Shown here in pieces: positions 19,801-28,791 of a stretch of 64,000 bases of DNA. A program made the position numbers and the translations under genes. The first letter of the stretch is position 1. Every line of letters starts with the position of its first letter. This DNA comes from Alphaproteobacteria bacterium (GTDB lineage: Bacteria > Pseudomonadota > Alphaproteobacteria > Micavibrionales > Micavibrionaceae): NCBI GenBank assembly GCA_017302165.1, contig JAFLCW010000001.1, positions 558,001-622,000 of the forward strand. Reading direction: 5' to 3'. The notes under the pieces are model-generated. The model saw nothing but the letters and a program-made list of their open reading frames with translations, did no database searches and had not been told where the DNA came from.

Positions 19801-21639
19801 TCCCGTCCCGATTTCCATCAGGAAGTCATGAATCCAAACCTGATAGCGCACACGCGCGGGCTGAATTTCAAAAGGAAGCTCAGAGATGACCCTCACCCCC
19901 ATATTTTCCAGCATGGGGAGAACATCTGATAGGGTCACCGGTTTTTCCGGGGCAAAAATCTTGAGCCGCACCCCCTGATCTGCGCACCCCTTGGGGCGAT
20001 ACAGATCCAGGTGAATGGAATGAGATGCGATTAGGTCTTCAATTTTGCGGATATCATGAACAACTTTTTCGGTGCGATAATTTTCCTGATAAGCAATTGG
20101 GAACGCCATGCCATATTTGTGCACCATATCAGCCACAGCTTGTGTATCGGTGATAGCGGTTTCAAGGGCGGCACGTAAATGCTCTGCCCATATCTGTCCG
20201 GCTGACTGTAGTTTTTCTTCTACGTTCTGGGTATCAAAGACAGGGGTTCCTTCCAGATGGTTGATATCAATCCAGAATATAATTCGTGCCAGTGGGCTAT
20301 CATCCTGATTGACTTGAAAAGACGTACATTTCCCCTGAAGTTCCTGTTCCAGAATATGTTGTATTTTTAATCTCAACCTTGTTTCATGACGTTCGCGTGG
20401 GACATACACAAGGCAGGAAATATAACGTCCGAACGGGTCTGGCCGTGTATAAAGCGCTATGCGTGGACGTTCCTGCAATCTCAAAATACTTAAGGTATGT
20501 TTCAAGAGGTCGTCTTCAGAAATCTGAAGGACTTCATCTCGTGGGTATTTTTCTAAAATATGCCGAAGTGCCTTAAAGCTATGGGTGCCCGGCATGAATT
20601 GTGCCCGCGTCATGACATTTTGAACCTTAAGCCGCAGATAAGGAATATCTTCAACGCTTCGGGAGAAAGTGACGGACGTAAATAATCCGATAAACAGAAT
20701 CTCGCCCGTCACGTCACCCTTTGAATCATATATTTTGACTGTGACGGCATCTAGCAGGACGCGGCGGTGCACTGTAGAGCGTTTGTTGATTTTTGAAATC
20801 GTCAATGGGGCTTGCGCTTGACGCATTTTTTGTTGTTGTTGGGTGAGTGATTTACGCGCTTCGTTAATATAAACAGGTACAATTTCATCACGAAGTAAGC
20901 CAAGGCTAGACCCTTTGGTCGTTTCGCTGACCACCGCTCCTTTTTTCTGGCTGAACTTATACTCTCGATACCCCAGTAGGGTAAAATTGTTATTGTATAA
21001 ATATTCTAAAAATTCCTGATATTCCTTAATTAAAACCCGATCATATCGGGCAGGTGTGTGTGTCAGAATTTTTTGCGCCGCGCGTAATTTCTCCCGCATC
21101 GGGTGCCAATCGCGCGTGGCATGCCGGACATCGGCCAATACGGTATGAAGTCCCATTTCCACTTCCTGACGTTGAGCGTGACTTAAGGTGCCCTTGATCT
21201 GGATGTGCATATGGGATTGGCCGTTATATCCATCCCGGGGTTCGGGCGATGTGTCTAGAACTTTTCCTGTCTTATCACGACGCACATATAAAATTGGATG
21301 AATGAGCATCAAGATGGTATGCCCCTGACGTCCGATTTCTGCCACCACGGAATCAATCAAAAAAGGCGCATCGTTTTGAACGATATCAATGACGGTCTTT
21401 CCCTCTGGCAGAAATGAAAATTCATCCGTGATATATTGCGTGAGGGCAATCTTGCCGTCTTTGCGTGAGGACGATAGCTGAAAATGTGTTTCGAGTGCAT
21501 GCTTTAAAAAATCAGGGGCGACTTGATCCAAATCTTCCGAAGGGGTGCGGATAAAAAAATCGTCCGCAAAACGTACTAAGGCCGAAGACGATTTAGAGGA
21601 AAGCAGGGATTTGACTTTTTTAATGGCCGGATGGGACAT
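16807..21639 (-). CDS. gdhB: NAD-dependent glutamate dehydrogenase, 180-kDa class
   Basis: Oxidatively deaminates glutamate to 2-oxoglutarate with NAD+, mainly for amino-acid catabolism. 1610 residues, typical of the large bacterial class (L_180). The long N-terminal region holds the ACT-like regulatory part. The catalytic centre contains ADKIARGGFRWSDRHEDFR, VPMGAKGGFVVK and KGTATFSDIANSL, and the nucleotide-binding region GVGDMGGDVFGNGMLLS and GAFNHAHIF. The C-terminal domain is helical and family-specific. It is monocistronic here, since the upstream lipoprotein gene ends about 150 bases earlier on the same strand. Regulation cannot be read from the sequence. Confidence 0.95.
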   Translation of the reverse strand: MSHPAIKKVKSLLSSKSSSALVRFADDFFIRTPSEDLDQVAPDFLKHALETHFQLSSSRKDGKIALTQYITDEFSFLPEGKTVIDIVQNDAPFLIDSVVAEIGRQGHTILMLIHPILYVRRDKTGKVLDTSPEPRDGYNGQSHMHIQIKGTLSHAQRQEVEMGLHTVLADVRHATRDWHPMREKLRAAQKILTHTPARYDRVLIKEYQEFLEYLYNNNFTLLGYREYKFSQKKGAVVSETTKGSSLGLLRDEIVPVYINEARKSLTQQQQKMRQAQAPLTISKINKRSTVHRRVLLDAVTVKIYDSKGDVTGEILFIGLFTSVTFSRSVEDIPYLRLKVQNVMTRAQFMPGTHSFKALRHILEKYPRDEVLQISEDDLLKHTLSILRLQERPRIALYTRPDPFGRYISCLVYVPRERHETRLRLKIQHILEQELQGKCTSFQVNQDDSPLARIIFWIDINHLEGTPVFDTQNVEEKLQSAGQIWAEHLRAALETAITDTQAVADMVHKYGMAFPIAYQENYRTEKVVHDIRKIEDLIASHSIHLDLYRPKGCADQGVRLKIFAPEKPVTLSDVLPMLENMGVRVISELPFEIQPARVRYQVWIHDFLMEIGTGKSAEDIKTAKPLFEEALAHIWAGHVENDGLNKLILLSQMPWRDIVVLRTYVRYMQQIGSPFSRSYIENALTVNPQLAKQAVLLFHTQFDPALKSDRETQIKKVRHDIDRALETVETLDQDRILRSLINLVESSLRTNFYQTTEDKKPKAYLSIKFDSAKIAGLPDPKPYREIFVYSPRVEGIHLRADKIARGGFRWSDRHEDFRTEILGLMKAQQVKNAVIVPMGAKGGFVVKQPPKEGGRPAYLAEGVACYKTLVHGLLDITDNRAGEKIIPPRNVVRRDGDDPYLVAAADKGTATFSDIANSLSAEHGFWLGDAFASGGSQGYDHKKMGITAKGAWESVKRHFRELGFDTQNQPFDVIGVGDMGGDVFGNGMLLSPHIRLVGAFNHAHIFCDPEPNIAQSFAERQRLFTAVKGWDEYNTKLLSKGGRIFQRTEKSLILTPEIRARFHLTQEKVTPAELIQAMLRARTDLLWFGGIGTYIKASSETHAQVGDKGNDSLRVDASEIKAKVIGEGANLAVTQRARIEYALQGGKLNADYIDNSGGVDSSDHEVNIKILLTDVMRKPKYKMDLKARNKLLASMTDEVAAHVLRNSYQQSQGISLMELQSAENVTSHRRLMAELERKAGLNRKLEALPDNETLEARQKEGKGLTRPELAVLQSYAKIWYTRELLATDIPESSAMEERLFRYFPKKLSAYAPEILGHRLKREIVCTSLTCNMVNRMGPTFLFDQMRKRNVSAAEVARAYIIVREAFGMRDIWNAIEALDGKVPAQVQLKALKETARMIERAVTWFLTRMGRSLDIERDIAAFKDGISAVKEHLDHVVTEELSKSISQITESGLRDGLPKSLAHDVSLMPILGSACDIIRISTAHKTDMTITARTYFALGEYFHLDWMRHQARFLPADERWSAEALEGLIDQLYTAQAGITVKILRDQSKPSKGKNKVMKPLNLVPGLLTPWLEDTGAQAVNLKPAFDDLRHNASVDLPMLVIAEQKLRGLY

Positions 21640-21788
21640 CGGGGCAACACCTTCTTGCTGGCAGTATTTTTGGAAAAAACAGACATCTGTTTTCCCCTGT
21701 TTTGGCTACCCTATGATGAATTCAGGTGCCGGGCAAGATAGAGCCTGTGCAGTGCCGTAAGGAATTGAACCTTATAGGTTTTTAAGTC

Positions 21789-22976
21789 TTATAACCTAGC
21801 AAGATCCAGGATAAGGCGCGTGCCTTTTCCATCCCCGGTCAATTGACCCTGATACAGGATCTTTGCCGGATTTTTTAACTGGAAAATAACCAGCGTCCCA
21901 CCGCTGGCTGATTTTTCCGTTTTGTAAGATACCAAAATCGGCGCGCCGGTAAAATTCTGGGTGGCCGGGGCAGACCATCCAGAATCCGGCAGTTCCAACA
22001 CCAAAATCTTTTCACCGTTATCCAGATCAACGGTGTAGCGGATTTTAACGGAGGAGGATCCAGCATCAAACACAAGGCGTGTTTTATCCGCATGTTCCCC
22101 CACACGCAGATTGGTGATCTGCGTGCCTTGTGCGGGGGGGGCGGGTGCCACCGTAGGGGTGGTGGCGGGGGGAGGTGTTACCGTTGCCGGGGCGGGCGCG
22201 GTAACAGGGGGGATCACCGACGCGGGGGCGTCCGTGGGAGAGAGGGAGACAGGGGCGCCATCTGCCGAGGGTTTCGGTGCGACAGGCGGGAGTTGGTCTA
22301 GCTCTGCATTCAATAGCTTTTCTGAGTCTAATGGCGTGGCATTGTTGGCTTCAGGTGATAGATCAATATCTGAAGTCTCCGCCGGCAGGGCAGGCACCGT
22401 GCCTGTGGGCGGCGCGGGCGGTGATAAGGGCGTTTCACTGGGCGGGATCGGGGCACTCAGCTCTTCTTCCGTAATAGGCGGCGCGTCCATGCCGCTCGAA
22501 AGACCATCATCGCCGACCACGCCTTGCAGTTGCTTGATCAACTCCTGAATGTCGCTTTCGACAGCCACCAGCCGGACGATGGCGGGTGCCATCTTGTCAA
22601 AGTCATTCCTGAGTTCCTGCACCGCGTTTTCCAGCCTTTGCATACGCTCGCCCGGGTCATTGAGGGGCACCTTGAACAGCGTCGTGTTATTGATCCCGAG
22701 CGGCGGCTGAAGCGCGGGGAGTCCATCCGATGTTTTGGGGGTGCCGGTTGTCCCCGGGGCGGGGGGGCGGCTTTCTGCGCCTGGCGGGGCGGCCAGGGGA
22801 GCAATGGTGTCATCGGATGAAGACACCGTGGGGGTTTTTTGAGATGAATTTGATGAAGAGGGGCTACAGGACGATAGGGTGCACAAAGCCGCCGCCATCA
22901 TGACGGTTACAGGCAGAATGGATATACGATCTCCCCTGCCATAGAAAAACGGCAAGAGTGTCCAAGATCTGGACAT
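21789..22976 (-). CDS. Proline-rich lipoprotein with C-terminal AMIN-like domain
   Basis: 395 residues from the ATG at 22976, chosen for GAAGG eight bases upstream; an in-frame start at 23024 is possible. The N terminus has a hydrophobic segment ending in a lipobox-like LSSC, so it is probably a lipoprotein. A long low-complexity linker rich in Pro, Ala, Ser and Thr contains a short coiled coil (about residues 110-155, ERMQRLENAVQELRNDFDKM). The C-terminal ~115 residues form an AMIN-like beta domain (ITNLRVGEHADKTRLVFDAG, IFQLKNPAKILY). AMIN domains target proteins to peptidoglycan or to secretin and pilus complexes. Downstream of the fimbrial subunit and chaperone on the same strand, it may be a pilus or envelope accessory protein (inference). 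Confidence 0.7.
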   Translation of the reverse strand: MSRSWTLLPFFYGRGDRISILPVTVMMAAALCTLSSCSPSSSNSSQKTPTVSSSDDTIAPLAAPPGAESRPPAPGTTGTPKTSDGLPALQPPLGINNTTLFKVPLNDPGERMQRLENAVQELRNDFDKMAPAIVRLVAVESDIQELIKQLQGVVGDDGLSSGMDAPPITEEELSAPIPPSETPLSPPAPPTGTVPALPAETSDIDLSPEANNATPLDSEKLLNAELDQLPPVAPKPSADGAPVSLSPTDAPASVIPPVTAPAPATVTPPPATTPTVAPAPPAQGTQITNLRVGEHADKTRLVFDAGSSSVKIRYTVDLDNGEKILVLELPDSGWSAPATQNFTGAPILVSYKTEKSASGGTLVIFQLKNPAKILYQGQLTGDGKGTRLILDLARL

Positions 22977-23171
22977 CAAGATACCTTCGTTATAATTGCC
23001 CCGTATGAGAAACGCACGACGCACGTCTCCCCCGAATCAAGGATACGTGTCGCCGAATCGCTTGGCAACTAAGGATTGATTTTTAGACTCAAGATTTTTC
23101 CCATGACAAGAGGGGTTTAGCGTGAATCGAAGGCCTGCCGAATCAATCGCAAGGTCTTCTTGTTCCGAGAA

Positions 23172-24029
23172 CTATCCCCCCATCTGGAATGTTTTTTCCG
23201 CCAGAATTTCGCCTTTTTGTGGCCCGTCACCATAATAGGTCACGGTGACGGTGCCGCCGGAGACATTTGGCTCCAGAAGGTCGATGTTCAAAATGCGCTC
23301 TTTGATCTCGGGGAAAACGGAGACATTGTTTAACACACCGATGCGCTTGTAAGGATCTTTGGATTTATCCCACGTCACAATCACGCGGCCAATTGAACTA
23401 TGCTTACCTTCGCGGGAGAGGGTCAATTTAATCTGAGGTTTACCCCCATTTTCGGTGGTGCCGGGCACAAATTCCGGTTTGGAAATACTGATATCCGCAT
23501 CATAATCCCCCTGACGGACAATGACCGGGATGGAAAACCCCATCAGAACATTTAATGCCAAGGTTTGCCCGCGTTTGGGGGGATTATCCTGTTTTTGACG
23601 CAAGGCCGGATCATTTTCGTTGGGCAGTTTTTGAAAGACCAGATGGGCGCGATACTCCCCATCAGGGAGTTCCGCCGGACGCCGGAGCGAGAGACGCACA
23701 CGCTGACGGCCTTCGGGGGGCAGGGTGACTTGGCGGGGTGAGAAAATCACCCCTTCGGCCACATCAAAAGCCGGGGTCAAGGTCACATCTGCCCGTTTAT
23801 AGGATCCATAAGTGTCCATCACATTATACACCCACCGCATACGGTAGGTGTTTGTCTCCGGGGATGTGTTAATCAGCATGATATCCGCGCTTCGTGTGCG
23901 TCCATCAAACACAACACGCAGAGGGCTAATGGTCAAATGTGCTTGCGCCGATGTCAGGGGCAGGCAGATTATCATCCCCATTACCAGAGAGAGCAGAATC
24001 AATGGCACGGCAAAAAATCTTTGAAACAT
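23172..24029 (-). CDS. PapD-like periplasmic pilus chaperone
   Basis: 285 residues from the ATG at 24029 (GAGG seven bases upstream). A signal peptide (about 1-33, cleaved after AQA) is followed by a PapD-type immunoglobulin fold: HLTISPLRVVFDGRTRSADI, an LINTSPETNTYRMRW strand, SPRQVTLPPEGRQRVRLSLR and GEYRAHLVFQ. These match strands of the N-terminal chaperone domain, which caps pilus subunits by donor-strand complementation. The second domain is diverged. It lies downstream of the DUF4402 subunit gene, separated by a terminator, and opposite the usher-like gene. Confidence 0.8.
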   Translation of the reverse strand: MFQRFFAVPLILLSLVMGMIICLPLTSAQAHLTISPLRVVFDGRTRSADIMLINTSPETNTYRMRWVYNVMDTYGSYKRADVTLTPAFDVAEGVIFSPRQVTLPPEGRQRVRLSLRRPAELPDGEYRAHLVFQKLPNENDPALRQKQDNPPKRGQTLALNVLMGFSIPVIVRQGDYDADISISKPEFVPGTTENGGKPQIKLTLSREGKHSSIGRVIVTWDKSKDPYKRIGVLNNVSVFPEIKERILNIDLLEPNVSGGTVTVTYYGDGPQKGEILAEKTFQMGG

Positions 24030-24112
24030 GAACAAGCCTCTACATTCATTTAAAGTTTGGATAAAAAAGACTATCCTAAAAAAACACCGGAAAAAAGGGT
24101 TCGTTCGCCCAT

Positions 24113-24143
24113 AAAAAAACCCGTCCACAAGGGACGGGTTTTT
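24113..24143 (-). terminator. Terminator between fimbrial subunit and chaperone genes
   Basis: A CCCGTCC/GGACGGG stem with a 5-base loop, flanked by an A-run on one side and a T-run on the other, so it can work in both directions. It lies 17 bases after the stop of the DUF4402 gene and before the chaperone gene. Partial termination here would give more subunit than chaperone, as is usual in pilus operons. Confidence 0.85.
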
Positions 24144-24159
24144 ATGAAGGCAAAAATGA

Positions 24160-24741
24160 TTAGTAAGAAACCGTCAAATCGTACGTTCCTTGATACAAGC
24201 CATCCAAATATTGTGTACCACAAGAAGCGGCGGTTGTCAGAACAGCCCCCACGTTCAATGTAGCATCGCCCGTGTTGTTGGTGTTGATCGTTCCGTTGTT
24301 TGAACTGTTTGAGAGCGACGTCAGAGTGATGGTTGGGTTACCCCCCCCGCACGCCCCGCAAACCAAGTTGGTCAAGCCGCCCAGTGTCACGGTCAATGTC
24401 GTGCTGGGTGCCGCGCCAGTCACATCGAATACTGCCTGACTTCTGGGGTTTGGTGCTGTTGCATCCACGTTAATCACCCGAGCGCCGCCGGATGTGGCGC
24501 CGGGGGTGAACAATCCGGCCGTGCTTAAGGTTGCCGTCGTCGTGTTGTTGGCACCCGTATCACAGAACATCACGATGGTACCAAATTCCATCGGTGTTGT
24601 TTGTGTCAGCGTGAATGAGTTTTGAAGTGTGACGTCAACAGTGGCGTTGGTAACCGTTTCCTGTGCCATTGCCGCGCCGGACAATAAAGCACTTGCCGCG
24701 CAAGCCCCTAATGCCGCTTTTTTAATATGGTTGATGTTCAT
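24160..24741 (-). CDS. DUF4402-type secreted (fimbria-like) subunit
   Basis: 193 residues from the ATG at 24741; the frame extends further upstream without a plausible start. A signal peptide ends at AMAQ. The mature protein is rich in Thr, Asn, Gly and Ala with few charges. It begins with alternating strands (ATVDVTLQNSFTLTQTTPMEFG) and has a conserved-looking C-terminal GTYDLTVSY, as in DUF4402 proteins, which resemble pilin or spore-coat U subunits. Cysteines occur as CDTG, CGACGGG and SCGTQ, and could form disulfides. It is the likely structural subunit handled by the downstream PapD-like chaperone and the divergent usher-like protein. Confidence 0.75.
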   Translation of the reverse strand: MNINHIKKAALGACAASALLSGAAMAQETVTNATVDVTLQNSFTLTQTTPMEFGTIVMFCDTGANNTTTATLSTAGLFTPGATSGGARVINVDATAPNPRSQAVFDVTGAAPSTTLTVTLGGLTNLVCGACGGGNPTITLTSLSNSSNNGTINTNNTGDATLNVGAVLTTAASCGTQYLDGLYQGTYDLTVSY

Positions 24742-25032
24742 GTAAAAGGCCCTTTCCCTTGTTGCTAAGACATCTTTTATTTCAAGAAAAACTCTACAAG
24801 CATCATTCTGAACCCATAAAATTTTCCTAAATACCCACATTATTAATATCACACGAAAAGAGTTAATGCGCGATTAAAATGCATTTTTGCGAAAAAATAC
24901 AAGCCTTTAGGATGTATTATCAAAAATAAAACCCCATTTTTGATCTGCAACCTGTGGTTTAACAGGCCTGATTGCACATCCCTTGCATAGTCATGAGTCG
25001 GAGAGGGCAAAAACTTCCTGAAATTCTGACAA

Positions 25033-28000
25033 ATGATTCGTTTTTTTATATCAAAAGTGCGCCAAAAGCAGGTGATGAGCATTTTTATGCTCATTATCCT
25101 TCTGGGTGCTATGGGATTTTCTGCCGATGTCCGGGCAGAAGTGACCCCGGATCCTGTGGTACAAAAAGCCAATCTTTTGGATATCGCCCGTAAGATGGTC
25201 GACAAGGTCGGCACTAAGCTTTCTCAGGCCAAACGGGAACAGGAAGAAAAGAAAAACCCGCTGGCACGCGTGGAAGATGGCGAGATTCTTATTTTCAAGG
25301 TCTGGTTGAACGGTAAATTACCCATTGAGGGTGAAATCGTGACGGAAAAGCAGGGGCCATATTTGCTGGCCTCATTTCGGGATTTTCTCAATACACTTCG
25401 TTTTCCCATCACGCTCAACAGCGACACACTCGCGGCTGAGGGCTGGTATATTAATGAAACGCAATTATTTACCCTGAATTGGGAAACCCGTCAGGTGACG
25501 GCGTCCGGGCGGACATTCACCCTGTCCAAACTAGCCCGCCAAGAAGGGGATGATCTCATGATCCCGCTTTCGGAAATGGAAGCATGGTTTTCCTTGTCGA
25601 TGAGGCCTGAAGTCGCCAGCTTGATCATTGATCTGCGTTCGCTGGAAAAACTTCCGCTGGAAGATCGTCTGGCACGCCGGGATCGCAAAGGGCTTAATCA
25701 GGAATCTCAAACCCCTTCAACCTTGCCACCGTTAGAAGACCCTTACCGGATGATTGAGATCCCGGTGGTGGATGTTTCAACCAGCCTCTCACATCGCCGT
25801 CCCCCCCGCACCTCGAAGGGGCAATCGACCACCACCTATAGCCAGACCCTTCAAGCGGAAGGTGATCTGCTTCATCACACGGGTGAGTTATACCTGACTG
25901 GGAATAAAGAGAATTTTATCAATAATGCCCGGTTCAATCTCTCTAAGTCATCTCAGGACGAAGATCTCTTAGGTGTTCTGGGTGCCAGAAAGTACGAATT
26001 TGGTGACGTCGTCGTCACGGATATGCCTTTGTTTGGCAATAGCGCACAGGAATTAGGCGCACGAGTGACAAACAAGGACTCGAGTGGTCGAACCAGTTTC
26101 ACATCGAAGAACTTTACGGGGGATTTGCCGCCAGGCTGGGATGTAGAACTCTATCAGAATGAACAATTGATCGGCTTTCAAACTGTGGGCGATGATGGGC
26201 TGTATAGATTTGAAAACGTCCAGCTTTTTGCCGGGGAAAATGATTTTAAATTTGTCTTCTATGGTCCTCAAGGGGAATACCGCGAAGAAGACGTCAACAT
26301 TCCCGTGAATATTGCTGAACTTCAAGGAACACGCGGGATCTATGATTTTTCCGTATCCGCACAAGAAACATCCACATACTCGGCCATTGATGAAGATCGT
26401 CCGGAAAAAGGTGATATCTCGGCATCAGGTACCTATGAATATGTGTTTGCACCGGGTCTGTCAGGGATTGTCGGTTTTCGTCAGCGTTCCTTTGGTGAAG
26501 AACAGAAAACAAACTTTTTAGCCGGGTTTAGTTCCGCACTCGGCGGTGGCTTGCTGACCAGCAATTTGGGGTACGACGTCGAAGGTGAAACAGGTCTGGA
26601 CACATCCTACCGTATCCGTATGGGGCAACATGACCTGAGCTCCAATATATATATCGCCACGGACGGGTTTACGCCCAATGGGGTCTCAGAAAACCCAACG
26701 GTTCTAGGGACGTCCTTAAATGTAAAAGGCCCGCTCTTTTACTGGGATAAAAACCGTGTCGATTACGGCTTTTCAAACACCTATAGCCAGGATGCTTCGG
26801 GGGAAGATTTACTCACGGTCAGACAAAATTTAAGCACGCTTATCGGACGGACGCGTCTAGGGCATGAATTGGAATATCGCCAGCAAAGTGCGCTGGATGA
26901 AGATACAATCGAAAGCAACTTTACGGCGAGCGGCACATTGATTCAGGGGCTTCGCTGGCGTGCCCGGGCTAATTATCAGTACGCACCGGACAGTTATCTG
27001 GATCAAACCTTCCTTGAGGTGACCAAAAATATCACCAAAGGTTTATCCGTGACCGGTGAAGCAGAATATCAACCTGAAAACGAATATAAAAAGGGAACCT
27101 TGCGCGCAAACTGGCAGACGGATGACCAGATTATCACGCCTCAGATTAGTCTTGATTCAGAAGACGAATTGCGGGCAACCATTTCGACGCGATATGGCTT
27201 GATCCGCGATCCGCGTACAGGTGATATTGACCGCACACGCATAAAACAAACCGGAAATGGGGCGGTCTCTGCCTTTGTCTTTTTGGATAAAGACGGGGAT
27301 AATAAATTTGGTACCGGGGATGAACCGATCGAAGGGGCGCGCGTCGATGCCGTCCAATCGCGCCGTTATGCCGAAACCGATGATAAGGGCGTAGCCCTGG
27401 TACAGGGTCTTAATGAAGAAACCAAAACCGATATTGTGGTGAACGGCTTTACGCTGGGTGACCCGTTTTTAGTGGCGGGGACACCCGGAGCGTCGATTGT
27501 CACCCGTCCCGGACATATCCCGACATTGGACTTTCCCATTCATCAGGCCGGGGAAATGGATGGCACCATTTGGATTCAGCGTGAAGAAACCAAGCGGCCA
27601 GCTAAAAATATTCGCCTGTCCCTCTATGATTCTGAAGGCAAACAAGTGGCGTCGACACAAACGGCCTATGATGGGTTTTATATCTTCTCACCTGTTCCGC
27701 CTGGGTCCTACTATATGACGTTCGAATCCGAAGATTTAAAATCCTTGGGCGTATCCGCGCCTGCTCCGCAAAAAATTGCTTTTGGGTATGAAGGGACATT
27801 TTTATACGGGCGGGATTTCACCTTGACGGGTAAACGCGGGCAGGGATCTGCCGGGTTTAATATTGTGCCTGATTTAAAAGATGTTTCCCTGCGTCATCCT
27901 CATGTTGATATGCCAGACATATCTGCTAGCACGCCTATTTTAAATCTGGGGAGTTATAAGTCTCAACTGATGATGTCATTGGTGCTGTATAAAATACAAA

Positions 28001-28245
28001 AACAATATCCAGGTATTCTTCGGGATGTTCAGCAATTGGTTAAACCCTCCGACAGTCTGCCAGACTTAAAAACCAATCTCTATACGCTTCGTGTGGTGGG
28101 ACAGGGCATGACCGCGGAAGATGCCTACCGCCGGTGCCAGTCACTCTCTTTGCGGGGGGTATCCTGTACGGTAGAAATCGTTCCGCATGGCCTCAAGCAT
28201 GATCCCGCCCGTCAGGCCGCACTTGAGAATCCTGCCAAAGGATAG
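25033..28245 (+). CDS. Usher-like outer-membrane protein
   Basis: 1070 residues with a signal peptide (about 1-35). The N-terminal periplasmic part reads DGEILIFKVWLNGKLPIEGE, with a following stalk-like domain. A long middle region (about 300-720) of alternating amphipathic strands with Gly/Tyr/Asn-rich turns is beta-barrel-like and resembles CS1/alternate-type fimbrial ushers (YRFENVQLFAGENDFKFVFY). Next come an SdrD-B-like domain with an acidic loop (FLDKDGDNKFGTGDEP, about residue 755) and a carboxypeptidase-regulatory-like Ig domain (AKNIRLSLYDSEGK, YDGFYIFSPVPPGSYYMTF). The C-terminal ~80 residues resemble a SPOR-like fold (TLRVVGQGMTAEDAYRRC). It is divergent from the DUF4402 gene and likely exports and assembles that subunit (inference). 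Confidence 0.7.
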   Translation: MIRFFISKVRQKQVMSIFMLIILLGAMGFSADVRAEVTPDPVVQKANLLDIARKMVDKVGTKLSQAKREQEEKKNPLARVEDGEILIFKVWLNGKLPIEGEIVTEKQGPYLLASFRDFLNTLRFPITLNSDTLAAEGWYINETQLFTLNWETRQVTASGRTFTLSKLARQEGDDLMIPLSEMEAWFSLSMRPEVASLIIDLRSLEKLPLEDRLARRDRKGLNQESQTPSTLPPLEDPYRMIEIPVVDVSTSLSHRRPPRTSKGQSTTTYSQTLQAEGDLLHHTGELYLTGNKENFINNARFNLSKSSQDEDLLGVLGARKYEFGDVVVTDMPLFGNSAQELGARVTNKDSSGRTSFTSKNFTGDLPPGWDVELYQNEQLIGFQTVGDDGLYRFENVQLFAGENDFKFVFYGPQGEYREEDVNIPVNIAELQGTRGIYDFSVSAQETSTYSAIDEDRPEKGDISASGTYEYVFAPGLSGIVGFRQRSFGEEQKTNFLAGFSSALGGGLLTSNLGYDVEGETGLDTSYRIRMGQHDLSSNIYIATDGFTPNGVSENPTVLGTSLNVKGPLFYWDKNRVDYGFSNTYSQDASGEDLLTVRQNLSTLIGRTRLGHELEYRQQSALDEDTIESNFTASGTLIQGLRWRARANYQYAPDSYLDQTFLEVTKNITKGLSVTGEAEYQPENEYKKGTLRANWQTDDQIITPQISLDSEDELRATISTRYGLIRDPRTGDIDRTRIKQTGNGAVSAFVFLDKDGDNKFGTGDEPIEGARVDAVQSRRYAETDDKGVALVQGLNEETKTDIVVNGFTLGDPFLVAGTPGASIVTRPGHIPTLDFPIHQAGEMDGTIWIQREETKRPAKNIRLSLYDSEGKQVASTQTAYDGFYIFSPVPPGSYYMTFESEDLKSLGVSAPAPQKIAFGYEGTFLYGRDFTLTGKRGQGSAGFNIVPDLKDVSLRHPHVDMPDISASTPILNLGSYKSQLMMSLVLYKIQKQYPGILRDVQQLVKPSDSLPDLKTNLYTLRVVGQGMTAEDAYRRCQSLSLRGVSCTVEIVPHGLKHDPARQAALENPAKG

Positions 28246-28248
28246 GTA

Positions 28249-28791
28249 TTAGAAAATATCTTGGGCTGTTTTGGGGTCTGACCAATCCTTAACCCCTTCA
28301 ATTTTTTGTTTCAGGATGCCGTCCGGGGAAATCACATATGTTTCCGGAAGTTTGAAAGTTCCCATCACGTCATGGGCAATGGTCTGATCACGATCAATAC
28401 CCACGTAAAAATAAGGTGGTAATGAATCAATCTGTGACCCTAAAAATCGTTTTATATGATTATTATTCTTATCAAGTGATAAAGCAATAACAACGACTTT
28501 GTCTTGGTGTGTTCTGGCAAAATCAATCAGGGCAGGGAACTCCGTCAAACAAGGGGTGCACCATGACGCCCAAAAATGTACCAGGATTGTTTTTCCTTTG
28601 AATTCGGTCAATCGATAGGGATCATCTTGCCATGTGTAGAATTTAAAATCTGGAATGGCTTGACCGAGTTCGGGTTTCGGCAACGGAGCATTATCTTTTA
28701 ACCCCAGATCAAAAACCCCTTGGTCAGACAAAAAAGTTGCCCCCAACAGCGCAAGGGACAGAAGGCCGACCAACAGAATATTTTTGGACAT
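28249..28791 (-). CDS. Thioredoxin-like thiol oxidoreductase for cytochrome c maturation
   Basis: 180 residues from the ATG at 28791. An N-terminal membrane anchor (about 4-22) is followed by a TlpA/ResA/CcmG-type thioredoxin domain: FKGKTILVHFWASWCTPC with the active site WCTPC, and LPETYVISPDGIL containing the cis-Pro. It is membrane-tethered with the active site in the periplasm. Its start overlaps the ccsA stop by one base. Next to resB and ccsA it probably keeps the haem-binding cysteines of apocytochrome c reduced (the ResA/CcsX role). The converging usher gene ends three bases away. Confidence 0.88.
   Translation of the reverse strand: MSKNILLVGLLSLALLGATFLSDQGVFDLGLKDNAPLPKPELGQAIPDFKFYTWQDDPYRLTEFKGKTILVHFWASWCTPCLTEFPALIDFARTHQDKVVVIALSLDKNNNHIKRFLGSQIDSLPPYFYVGIDRDQTIAHDVMGTFKLPETYVISPDGILKQKIEGVKDWSDPKTAQDIF

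Noticed and set aside
21750..21800. A tRNA-like T-arm (minus strand TAAGG TTCAATT CCTTA) near the end of the AMIN gene
   Set aside because: No acceptor stem, D arm or 7-base anticodon loop could be found around it; the stretch overlaps the end of a coding gene.
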